A stretch of DNA of 64,000 nucleotides. It comes from Amphibalanus amphitrite. Taxonomy: Eukaryota; Arthropoda; Thecostraca; Balanomorpha; Balanidae. The notes beneath the pieces are model-generated. The model was not told the DNA's origin. It searched no databases and saw only the letters and a list, made by a program, of their open reading frames with translations. A program made the position numbers and the translations under genes. Location of the stretch: the NCBI RefSeq assembly GCF_019059575.1, contig NW_024882195.1, positions 62,001 through 126,000 of the forward strand, given 5' to 3'. Numbering within the stretch: the first letter of the stretch is position 1; the number at the start of each line of letters is the position of its first letter. Below are positions 55,614 to 64,000 of the stretch, in pieces.

Positions 55614-55952
55614 TAAATCCTGATAAGCACGCTGTGCTGAGCTTTTTTGCCTTTTCATTACAATCGCCCGTAGCCGCACAAAGATGAAAAATAAAACGAT
55701 GCCAACGCCCAACATCAACAATTCAACAGCACAAATAATTGGTTTGCCATTGCACCCCGCGCCCCTAACATCGGCACACTGTGCCTGCACAGTTAAGCGG
55801 TTGTTAGCGAACACGAATATATTGTTTGACATTTGGAGCCTTTTTGCGTCAATCCATCTCTGGGAATATTCGGCCTGAATCTCATTGCAGTCTAACAGTC
55901 CTACCCAGAAACAGCGGTGCAGCCTGGGGGGCCAAAGTAGGATATCGGACAA
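55614..55952 (-). CDS. Candidate exon with a membrane segment, cut by family F insertion
   Basis: The minus-strand frame reads GLLDCNEIQAEYSQRWIDAK, then a cysteine-containing stretch (CADVRGAGCNGK), a hydrophobic span of about 20 residues (LLMLGVGIVLFFIFV) and a basic RLRAIVMKR, consistent with a single-pass membrane protein with a cytoplasmic tail. TTTCTGGGTAG ending near 55905 could be its acceptor. The frame runs into the family F end, where TTAACCCGCGCATGA supplies a stop at 55599-55601. Family unknown. Confidence 0.4.
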
Positions 55953-56845
55953 AAGTTCCCGGGTTAGAAAACTCAGGTTTGTGCTGCTTCCTGTAAGTGT
56001 AGGTTATAAATAGATTACGGAACTACCTGTTCCTAAATAGGTTCTCTAACAGTGGGTATCCGGAAACATCTTGTTGGCTGAATATGGTATCCGATAAGGT
56101 GATAAGAGTATTCGTGAGGCGCAATATGTCTGCGGTTTTAAAAGATAGTTTCGGAAATAAGCAGTCAATTCATCCCTAATGTTGGTTTCCTGACTACTTT
56201 TATCTCGTGGCAACGAACACACGATAGGAGAAACACCTCATTTCCCATTCCCAATCTGCTGATGTGAAACTTTGCACTGTCTGCACCGTTTACTATTCTA
56301 TGTAATTTCGCACTGAAAAGGGCTCCTCAGTGGGGGTGGAAAAATTTGCCATCATTTAAATAATAATACATGCCATGTACCATTTAAGCTCTGAAAAGTT
56401 AACCATTAATTCATCAACCTGAGTAAAAGTATATAAGATGACTAAAGTACCACTTAAGTGTTCATATAGTTCACGGATGATATATACGAGAAAGGAAAGA
56501 AAATGTTTGAATATAATGCCGCTTTGCGCATAGTAGGTACAGCAGACAGAACGGCGCAGAAATGACTTCAATTGGCAAAATACCGGTGAATAAAAAAGAG
56601 GACATGTGAAGCATCCCCGTGCTTCCTAGATTATATAGTTTTGCGAAAAAAAAACGCAATCTGAAGCATCGCAAGCTGGAGGATGCCTTTTTTGGGAGCC
56701 ATGCCCCCGCCGGAACGTCCATTGCCACCTTTCTGGGCCCAGCGGAGCTGGAAAGGTAACATAGCTGAGCACCGAATCTGTAATTCGTTTTTTTTTCAGA
56801 AGTGGTTCGCATCAAGGTAATTATCCCGACAGGCGGTGGGCCTCC
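55953..56845. other. A/T-rich stretch without recognised feature
   Basis: No splice-flanked frame or repeat boundary seen. A short A-run lies near 56647. Confidence 0.35.
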
Positions 56846-56847
56846 CG

Positions 56848-57998
56848 GCCACCTTCCGCGCGGTGGGGGGGGGGGCATTTCCCCCCCCCCCCGTATCTCC
56901 GAAACTACTGGACGGATCCGGAAGATTCAAACGGCGTTTGATAGCCCTGTCAAATTTGTTGAAGGAAACCAAATTTCATTGACCTCAGGGTCACCGATGA
57001 CGTCACAGGTCAGGTCAAAGATAAAATGTTTCACCGTTCACGGGGCTTCTAGGGAAAGCGCTATAACATCGAGTAAAACGCATTTTGTCGAAAATCAGCG
57101 ATAGGGCGTCGGTTTTCTAGTACATATGTTGCTATTAGAGGTCACTGGTCATACCAGGTCAGGTCACAGGTCAGGTCACCAAGGGTCAGCTCATGAACCC
57201 AACTTTACTAAGGTTGTGCGATGCATGTTTTATGGCCAGTTTTTCATTTCCAACTGAATGGTGTTGGTTATAAGACAATCAGGTACGGTTTAGGTCACTT
57301 TCTGGTGGAGGTCAGGTCAAGGTCAGTTAAAAAAAGGTCAAATTTCAAAGTTGATATTTTTGCATAAAATAGGTATTGATTCGATGCAGCTGGTCACGGG
57401 GAGTCTAATGGTGGTCTTTGTTTTGCGCTACGAGGTCTTGAATTGCTAAAAATTGAGTTTGAAAATTTGACATCATCAATTTTGAACAGTTTTTTTTTCG
57501 CTATAACTTGGCCCAAAAAAGAGGTATCGATCTCAAACTTGGTATGTAGATAGAAGGCGGTAGGGACTATCACATATTTTCCGGTTTTATTGAAATTCAA
57601 TTTTTTTGGATTTTTAGGCTATTATATTAAAAAAATATATTTTTTTTTATTTTTGGGGTCAAAATCCAAAAATGTAAAAATCCAATATCGCAGTTTTGTG
57701 GCCCTCCAAATTCTACACCTTTTATGCTGAAACATTTTTCTGTATCTCTAAAGCTGTAGGCCTGACAGCTCTTCTTGCGAAACCTTTTTTGTCGAAAATG
57801 GCACAAATGACGTCACTCTGACGTCATTAGCGTCCAACCTATCATCGCCTTTGGAAAATTTTTGGTCACAATGTTCAATAGCTGTTCACGGGAGGGTACC
57901 GAAAGTTTGGTGACGATCGGCGCAGCGGTTCTCGAGATATATCGAAAAAAAACTAAACGGGGGGCAAAAAAAAATGCCCCCCCACCGCCTGGAAGGTT
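56848..57998 (+). mobile_element. piggyBac-like-architecture element, family G (ends eroded)
   Basis: CCACCTTCCGCGCGGTGGGG at 56848 mirrors CCCCACCGCCTGGAAGG at the right. Subterminal hairpins are G-run - CATTT - C-run and GGGGGGCAAAAAAAAATGCC. AGGTCAGGTCACAGGTCAGG lies near 57157. A CGTCACTCTGACGTCATTAG palindromic block lies near 57810. No TTAA pair is seen, so the link to the TTAA families rests on architecture. Confidence 0.6.
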
Positions 57999-58254
57999 AT
58001 TGGAGCTGTCACGTGTGTTTTGGCAAATTATGCGTCTGGCCTAGCAATTCCAACAGGCAACAGCAAAAAAAGAAATTCAGTTTTTGCTCGGTGAATACGT
58101 GACGGTTGTATCTACCAGAATGACCAGAATACATATGATGACGTCACTCGATGCAGCTGGCACCAAATGTTCTTACGCTGGCAAAAAGCGGCAACTGAGT
58201 GCCACCTAGACCTAGATTGCCACACACCTGAGTGACGGGCCCGCCCTTCCACAG

Positions 58255-58373
58255 GTGCTCGTCTCGCTGTACCTGATGGTGGACAGGGGGAGGTCGTTCT
58301 CAGTGGCCGACCTGCCCTGCGTCCAGCGGCTCAACCAGCTGTACTGCAAGCACCAGGGACCGCTCTACCCGGC
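58255..58373 (+). CDS. Second Spatzle/neurotrophin-like gene, exon 1
   Basis: Acceptor CCTTCCACAG (ending 58254) and donor CCCGGC|GTAAGT (58374) bound 119 bases ending in phase 2, the same as the exon at 18110. It reads VLVSLYLMVD... then VADLPCVQRLNQLYCKHQGP and LYPA. The block DLPCVQRLNQLYC is identical to the minus-strand paralog. The N-terminal part is less signal-peptide-like. Exon 2 was not found downstream, so the gene may be incomplete or its intron may be interrupted by the repeats after 58720. Confidence 0.6.
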
Positions 58374-58718
58374 GTAAGTACAGGACCAGGGAGCGCTCTA
58401 CCCGGCGAAAGTACAGGACCAGGGACCGCTCTACCCGGCGAAAGTACAGGACCAGGGACCGCTCTACCCGGCGTAAGTACAGGACCAGGGAGCGACTCAA
58501 CCAGCTGTACTGCAAGCACCAGGGACCGCTCTACCCGGCGTAAGTACAGCACCAGGGACCGCTCTACCCGGCGTAAGTACAGGACCAGGGACCGCTCTAC
58601 CCGGCGTAAGTACAGCACCAGGGAGCGCTCTACCCGGCGTAAGTACAGCACCAGGGAGCGCTCTACCCGGCGTAAGTACAGCACCAGGGACCGCTCTACC
58701 CGGCGTAAGTACAGCACC
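58374..58718 (+). repeat. Tandem array of exon-1 end and 5' splice site (33-bp units)
   Basis: Counting the exon's own junction, ten junctions CCCGGCG(T/A)AAGTAC are present; eight keep GTAAGT, two have GAAAGT. The unit is CAGGGACCGCTCTACCCGGC plus GTAAGTACAGGAC. One unit (58497-58543) includes a longer piece of the exon (CTCAACCAGCTGTACTGCAA), proving that the repeat source is the exon-intron junction itself. Confidence 0.9.
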
Positions 58719-58739
58719 ACACTCAAAACTTTTTTACCA

Positions 58740-59195
58740 CCTCCTGGAGGATTCATTTTCACCAAACCCGCAAGATAAGAGTATATTGAAAGGGTACCTC
58801 GCTGCTACCATTATGTGCATGGTAACGGTACGTGGTTCAATTGAAGTTATTCGCCAGCAAAGAGTGTTATTACCATGTAAATATCAATATTACTCTCGCA
58901 ATCCTAGACATGACGAAAACTCTTTCCTCCTGGGTATCGTGCCTCGTGTGCAGGTGGTCGTTTCATGCGTGGATCTTGTTTATCCTCGTGAAGATAATAT
59001 TTGAAAGAGTATCAATCAGCCAATCAAAAACGAGATCGGCCGTTTGAAGGTTGAAGGCCGCGCGCGCATCTGTCAGTTTTCCGTCGTTGGTCTCCGAGGG
59101 AGGGTGTGAGCAGTGTCGGTGCGGCGCCACGTGGCCGTTGGTGATTGTGCTTGTGTGCTGTTCATCGCCTATAGAGCCTCTGCGGACATTTTATC
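58740..59195. other. Intron-like stretch after the splice-site array
   Basis: No exon 2 homologue (no ERIDHFIE-like frame) is visible. GTGTGCAG near 58952 could be an acceptor, but the following frame is not recognisable. Confidence 0.35.
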
Positions 59196-59198
59196 AGC

Positions 59199-59776
59199 GT
59201 GATTCAATAGCGTAGAGAAAGTCAGGGGCGCGGGAACTACTTTCAGACTGGGGGAGCACACCATAATAGAGATCAACCTAGGGTCCCCCCAAATCTAGTT
59301 TTCTCACCGGTTTTAGGCCACTTATTTTTCATCCCTTGGCTTTTTCAACAAAAAAAAGAAACAGTTGCAAAAAAGGACGGTATTCCGTTTGAAAGTTGTG
59401 GGGGCACCGCCCCCACTGGCGGATTCAAGGGGGCCACCGGGACCATGGGCCCAAAAAGCCTGAAAGAGGGGGCCAACATATCTTTTGGCCCCCCAAAACG
59501 CTCGAAGAAAAATTAATGTGAGAAGGTTGTGTAGTAGATACTTACTAGAATCAGCAGCGTGATTCAATAGCGTAGAGAAACCCAGGGGCGCGGGAACTAC
59601 TTTTAGACGGGGGGGGGAGGTCACACCATGATAGAGATCAACCTAGGATCCCCCAAATATAGTTTTCTCGCCGGTTTTAGGCCACTTATTTTTCATCCCT
59701 TGGCTTTTTCAACAAAAAAAGAAAACATTTGCAAAAAGGAGCTGTATTCTGTCTGAAAGTTGTGGGGGCACCGCCC
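59199..59776 (+). repeat. Direct duplication of a 215-bp repeat (356-bp period)
   Basis: GCGTGATTCAATAGCGTAGA begins both 59199 and 59555. Each copy goes through GGTTTTAGGCCACTTATTTTT to GTGGGGGCACCGCCC. Between them lies a GGCGGATTCAAGGGGG segment related to the hAT-like ends at 8238. A third, inverted copy is near 63830. Together they look like pieces of one dispersed element. Confidence 0.75.
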
Positions 59777-59779
59777 GCA

Positions 59780-60690
59780 CGGCCCCAGAGTTGGGGGGGG
59801 GGGGGGGGGGGGCAAGCTGCCACCACTGCCCCCTCCCCCCGGTTCCCGCGCCTATGGAGAAACTACCGGGCTTACTAGCTTCCTTCATAAAGTGTCGTCA
59901 TGTCTTATCGTCACCCGAGAAGGTCTCATTGCATAAATATCGATTGAGCTGTCAAGTTAACAAACTTGCTGTGGCAGCCTGACCTGACATGACCCGGCAA
60001 CTTTTCATTCACGGAATATGCGCAATAATTTTTTTAGGAAAACTCACTGAGTTTTCGTTGAAAAAAAACTTGTTTTGTTTCGTAATTGTACAAGAAGCAT
60101 ATGAGGGACCTTTTTGTCCCTTCCTGCGAAACGGTAAAAGACTTATTTCGGTCACAGCTCAGGCCAATCTCTAAGGGTCAGTCGGGTCACTTATTTCTTA
60201 AAAGGGTCCTTACGGCATCCAAGGACCAATTCCGGCTTTTGAGTGCGCCACATCAGCATTTGATGCTACGACAGATGTCGAAATCTGAATATATGTTACA
60301 GGCCGTATGAAAATTCGGTCCGTTTGCAAACGGCCTGGCCCAGTCAGGCCATATGAAACTACCTGAAAACACCGGCCGTTTGCAAACTATGACCTGAAAT
60401 ATCAGACCGTTTGAAAACGACCTAGTTAGTTTCGGCCTAGCGGATCCAGGGGGGCCACGGGGTCATGCCCCCAAGCCTGAAAGGGGAACAACATATATTT
60501 TTTGTCCCCAAAAACACTTAAGAAAAATGAATGTGAGAAGGGCGTAGTAGGTAGAGAGAAAATACCGTATCATTAAAAATCTGTGAGCTTGATAAAAGTG
60601 TTGGTCTTGTCTTCACCCAAGAAGTTCTTATTGCACACTTTAACCATGGATGAAAGAACCTTCATCCCCTGGTTCTCCTTCATCCATGCT
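59780..60690. other. Repeat-derived stretch with GGATCCAGGGGGG segment
   Basis: A long G-run at 59794-59812 and a GCGGATCCAGGGGGGCCACG end near 60438 belong to the same dispersed family. Between 60300 and 60430 GGCCGTTTGCAAAC-like words recur. No gene. Confidence 0.4.
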
Positions 60691-61195
60691 TTAAAGGGAC
60701 TATCCCACCTTCTAAAATGTTGTTAAAACCAGTTAAATTGTGCCCGACTTTATAGATTGGATGACCAGGAACACGGTTCTGGCATTTATTTTTCATTAAA
60801 CATCTTAAGCTTCCCATATTCCAAACACAAACTTTCAAATATGTGACGTCACAGCCCAAAATTACCTCCTTCCCCAGGCCACATTACTGTCATAAAGCTG
60901 ATTCTTTTTACTCTGTAGGCACCACAACAAAGTTCAGACCAGGTTTTAAGCGATTTGTCAACGAACAAACCCATTTAAATCAGAATGACTAAACGAGGTG
61001 ACGTCACACTAACGGTCGCTCCATGTTGAAGATAGGGCCTTGTACAAGGCCCATTTTCAAATGAAGGGAACGAATTTCTTCAACACCAAGAGGCCGCGGG
61101 GGTTGCAACCTAGATAGATAGTGGTTTCTGAACCTCGCCGCAAACTTGGCTATCTCAACTCAAACCCCATGTTAAAGGTGGGATAGTCCCTTTAA
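60691..61195 (+). mobile_element. TTAA-flanked MITE, family M (copy 3)
   Basis: TTAA at 60691-60694 and 61192-61195; ends AGGGACTATCCCACC and GGTGGGATAGTCCCT. The central palindrome GGGCCTTGTACAAGGCCC is as in copy 2. A LINE tail begins within about ten bases of its right end. Confidence 0.87.
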
Positions 61196-61204
61196 CTCTC
61201 GATC

Positions 61205-62750
61205 GACGTATTGTGTATTGTGTATTGTGCCAAGCCAACCACAGACCCAGCGGCCCATTTACAGTGGCAGTCATGCCCATAAAATACAAAAAAAAAACAC
61301 TACATACTACTACAAAGCACGATACGTTGTCTCAGATGTAAGCACCCTGAGAACGAGCGAAATCACACACATCAGAATGGATGCAGTTCGACGGAGCCAA
61401 CATATCTGCATTCGGAATTTTCTGTAGAAAATTGCTGCATAGCACAGGAATGCGAATGAAAAGTCCCGACTTGACAGTGTTCACTCTGCCGAATGCGACA
61501 TGAAACAGTGCTGGCTGCCGAGAACGTCTGTTAGGGACCGCCAGACCAAACAGACTCAGAAGGTGAGGACAGTCGATCCGTCCATGGTGCAATCCCAAAA
61601 CCAGGCGGAGATCGGCTTGAATAAAGCGCGATTTCAAAGAGCACATGCCAAATCGAACAAGAAGCGTCTCATAACTCATGGGCAGGTCGCGACCGTGGGT
61701 GTTGGATGCCAGCCAAGACAAGAAGCGATGCTGCATGCGCTCGAGCCGCGCCAGATGTGTTACTGCTGCGCCACTCCACACAACGCTGCCATACTCAGCA
61801 ATGGAGCGAACGTGGGCATTGTACGCGGCGATCAGCGCACTATGGTCAAACTTGACCCGCCGGGGACACCGAGGCAGTTGGACACCTCGCATAATCATCC
61901 CCAACATTTTCTTGCATTTCCGCACGGTCACATCGACATGCTGAGCAAACGTAAGCTTCGCGTCCAATATAACACCCAGATCACGCACCTCATGACAGCG
62001 AGTAAGCTCATGACTATCCAGTCTGTACACGGCGCGAACAGGAGATGACTTGAGTGTAAATGTTATACACTGACATTTGCTCGGGTTGAGTTTTAGCTTC
62101 CAGGTTTTAGCTCAGCCACATAGTCGGTCTATATCCCTCTGTAGGACGGCAACATCTTCAGTAGATTCTACGCGGTGGAAGAGCTTTACATCATCGGCAT
62201 ATAACAGACAATCAGTTTCGATGCACTTTGGGATGTCAGCAACATAACACAAAAACATTAGGGGGCCCAAAATGCTGCCCTCCGGCACGCCCGACCGCAC
62301 AGCGGTCCACATGGAGTGCTTGCCATTCAGGACGACACGCTGCATGCGATCACTGAGGTAGGACGTCAGCCAGGTGTGAGCGAGGCCAGTGATTTGAAAA
62401 GAATAGCGGAGTTTGTGAAGGAGCAAGGTGTGGTTGACAGACGTGAATGCAGACGAAAAGTCTGTGTAGATGGCGTCGGTTTGTTTGCCTTTGGAAATGG
62501 AGGACCAGCAGTGGTTAAGGAAGCAGGAGAGGTTGGTGACGCATGAGCGGCCAGGCAGGAAACCGTGCTGATTGGGAGGAATGGCTGGCAAACACGCTGG
62601 CAGAAGGTTCTCAAATACAACTCTTTCCAGAATTTTTGAGCAGATAGGCAGCAATGACACCGGCCGATAATTTTCTGGATTGGTGTGACGTGTGACGTGT
62701 GAAGGACGTGTGATTTTCTGGACGTGTGAAGTTATCGTGTAAGGTATCAT
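61205..62750 (-). mobile_element. LINE (Jockey/CR1-group), 5'-truncated
   Basis: A reverse-transcriptase frame on the minus strand, followed by a short 3' region ending in a CAATA-type microsatellite (CACAATACACAATACACAAT) next to 61205, as at LINE 3' ends. The 5' edge runs into a family B relic at 62751, whose outer end is missing. Confidence 0.75.
61332..62750 (-). pseudogene. LINE reverse transcriptase with one in-frame stop
   Basis: Two segments in the same frame are separated only by a TGA at 62112-62114. Before it: NPENYRPVSLLPICSKILER, NQHGFLPGRSCVTNL, TDFSSAFTSVNHTLLLHKL, GVPEGSILGPLMF and the active site LLYADDVKLF. After it: KLNPSKCQCITF, DLGVILDAKLTFAQHV and a C-terminal domain ending in SQGAYI. 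A single nonsense change therefore broke this copy. The endonuclease is absent through 5' truncation. Confidence 0.8.
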
Positions 62751-63700
62751 GAAGCCGATCGCGACGAAACTTTAGTACCCTCATGGTGACAAAGTCTAAA
62801 AATTTCATGACCCTGACCCAAGTGAACTTTGACTTGTGGCCTATTTCTCGAGACTGTTTGGCCATGTTGGAGGCCATGTTTGGCCGGAATAGCGATTCGG
62901 CGTATGTCGGCTCACATTATCCGCGCTTTTATAGTCTTTTCGTGGTTTAAAACGCTCAAACATGTGATATGATGTTGCTCCCACGCATTAGGGCGGATGC
63001 CAATGTCACCTTACGGTCAAGTCAGGTCATTGACCTTTGATGACCTCGGTGCACTTTTCCGAGTTTAACATGTTTCTAGGATAGTTTCGTTTAGCTGATT
63101 TTGAATTTAGCATTTTGCAACCATTTGAACATTTACGAAGTAGTTTTGATGCCTTCGTATCATGTTACGTAGCTGCCAGTGGTAGTGGACACCTGCTATA
63201 CGGACGCCCATAAGTACTCCTACTGGTTGATCTGACCTGACCTGCCCCGACATGGTCTAAACGCATGAAGACATTATCTATGATCCAAACTAACATGAAA
63301 TTTGTGATCAGCACAAAAAAAAACGTATTACAGCCTTACTTTAGGAGGTTCTGACAGGTCCTGATTTTCCCGTCTTTTGGGTCTGTGACCTGACCTGGGC
63401 GGTGTTTCACGGCACGCTGCCAGCCGCTGCCAGCGCTGATGGCACTTTTGGTTTCAATGGAGACATCAACAAGCCTATACCCACAACACTACCGAAGGCT
63501 GACCTTAGCTCGCGGAATGCGCTGTCAGCGGCTGTCAGCACGACCGTGAAACACCGCCCTGGAAGGTCAACCAATGACCAAGGACCTTAAAATCGGGTAT
63601 CATCGGCTTCGTCTCGTCACTCACGGGCAACACGCCTGTTTTTTTCCGCGAGCTCTAGCTTAATCAGGGGCCGAACGGCAGGGGGTCCAACCGACACCTC
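62751..63700 (+). mobile_element. piggyBac-like family B element, old copy lacking its left end
   Basis: Starts inside family B at GCCGATCGCGACGAAACTTT and follows it (GGCCGGAAT.GCGATT block, TTACGAAGTAGTTTTGATG, CTGACCTGACCTGCCCCGAC) to GCTCTAGCTTAATCAGGGG and a decayed hairpin near 63680. An unrelated segment (about 63404-63558) sits between TGACCTGACCTGG and GGAAGGTCAACC: it starts GCGGTGTTTCACGGC and ends mirrored ACCGTGAAACACCGC, so it is a nested TIR element of about 150 bp. Confidence 0.65.
63402..63560. mobile_element. Small TIR element inside the family B relic
   Basis: GGCGGTGTTTCACGGCACGC is mirrored by a GCTGTCAGCACGACCGTGAA ACACCGCC-type end; CTGCCAGCCGCTGCCAGCGC pairs in part with GCGCTGTCAGCGGCTGTCAG. 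Family B text continues on either side (TGACCTGACCTGG...GGAAGGTCAACC). Confidence 0.65.
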
Positions 63701-63789
63701 CCAGCCCGCGAAGGCTGCGCCACGCACCGACCCGGAGCGGGCTAATTGGTCGACAAAAGCAATTTGAAGTGTTTTCAAAGTAATATTTA

Positions 63790-64000
63790 GGCTCGGGTTG
63801 GGTGGGCGACCATTTCTATTTTTTATTTTTAGTTTAAAAAAAAAATATCGTTTCAGGGCTGTGACGAAAAAATAAGTGGCCTAAATCCGATGAGAAAACA
63901 GGATTTGGGGGTACCCTAGGTTTGGTTACTTGCAGGAGTTGGCCCCCCCCCCAAAACGCAAGTCTGGATCCGCCAGTGCGTGCACGGCCACGTGGCAGAG
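63790..64000 (-). repeat. Inverted relative of the 59199 repeat, with GGATCCGCCAGTG end
   Basis: AATAAGTGGCCTAAATCCGA and ACCCTAGGTTTGG match, reversed, GGCCACTTATTTTT and CCAACCTAGGGT-like words at 59280-59330. GGATCCGCCAGTG at 63967 is the terminus seen at 8400 and 59413. The window ends shortly after. Confidence 0.6.

Noticed and set aside
58331-58765. A 144-codon minus-strand frame with LVLYLRRVERS repeats
   Set aside because: Antisense reading of the 33-bp array; unit length is a multiple of three, so the frame stays open by construction.

Overview
This is a eukaryotic, intron-containing genomic window. It is most likely from an arthropod, and a marine crustacean is my guess. The only host genes with recognisable identity are two Spatzle/neurotrophin-like exon-1 copies (18110-18237 minus, 58255-58373 plus), one with its second exon (17068-17230 minus), and a broken ubiquitin-specific protease (USP) copy. 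Apart from one LTR-element polyprotein, no long intact gene is present; most of the 64 kb is transposable-element sequence and its relics.

The dominant content is a set of non-autonomous elements of about 0.6-1.2 kb. They share one architecture: TTAA (once ATAA) on both sides, ends CCC...GGG, a subterminal hairpin made of a G-run and a C-run, a 'TTTTTCGCGAATA'-type box, and an interior filled with AGGTCA/TGACCT hexamers. I separate them into families A (2064-3266; 44942-46138; three shorter copies in 35957-40509), B (6482-7382; 47997-48890; 15373-15995; fragments at 1121, 7590, 31450 and 62751), C (11264-12208), D (14484-15376), E (41383-42390), F (54420-55613; fragment 33325), G (56848-57998) and H (51022-52212). 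A paralogous empty site at 1870-1873 shows that family B inserted precisely at TTAA, as piggyBac-type elements do. A further TTAA-flanked family (M: 19163, 46845, 60691) has ends AGGGACTATCCC.

Other mobile DNA includes an intact, apparently very young Ty3/gypsy retrotransposon (22841-28084, identical-looking 186-bp LTRs, GAAGC target duplication). It sits inside a terminal-inverted-repeat MITE (22254-28293, CAG duplication), which itself interrupts the USP copy. There are also two LINE relics (29075-31028 plus; 61205-62750 minus), Penelope-like fragments with a GIY-YIG domain and hammerhead-ribozyme motifs, several hAT-like elements with 8-bp duplications, a P-element/THAP9-like transposase relic, a tRNA-derived SINE, two large foldback palindromes, and a 1951-bp unit repeated three times (35445-41341).

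The second unusual theme is tandem amplification at exon ends. Both Spatzle-like exon-1 copies are followed by arrays of 33-37 bp units, each repeating the last bases of the exon plus its 5' splice site. The end of Spatzle exon 2, a cysteine-rich exon at 49672-49809, and possibly a short exon at 19881 show the same pattern. The window may therefore contain genes with arrays of competing splice donors.
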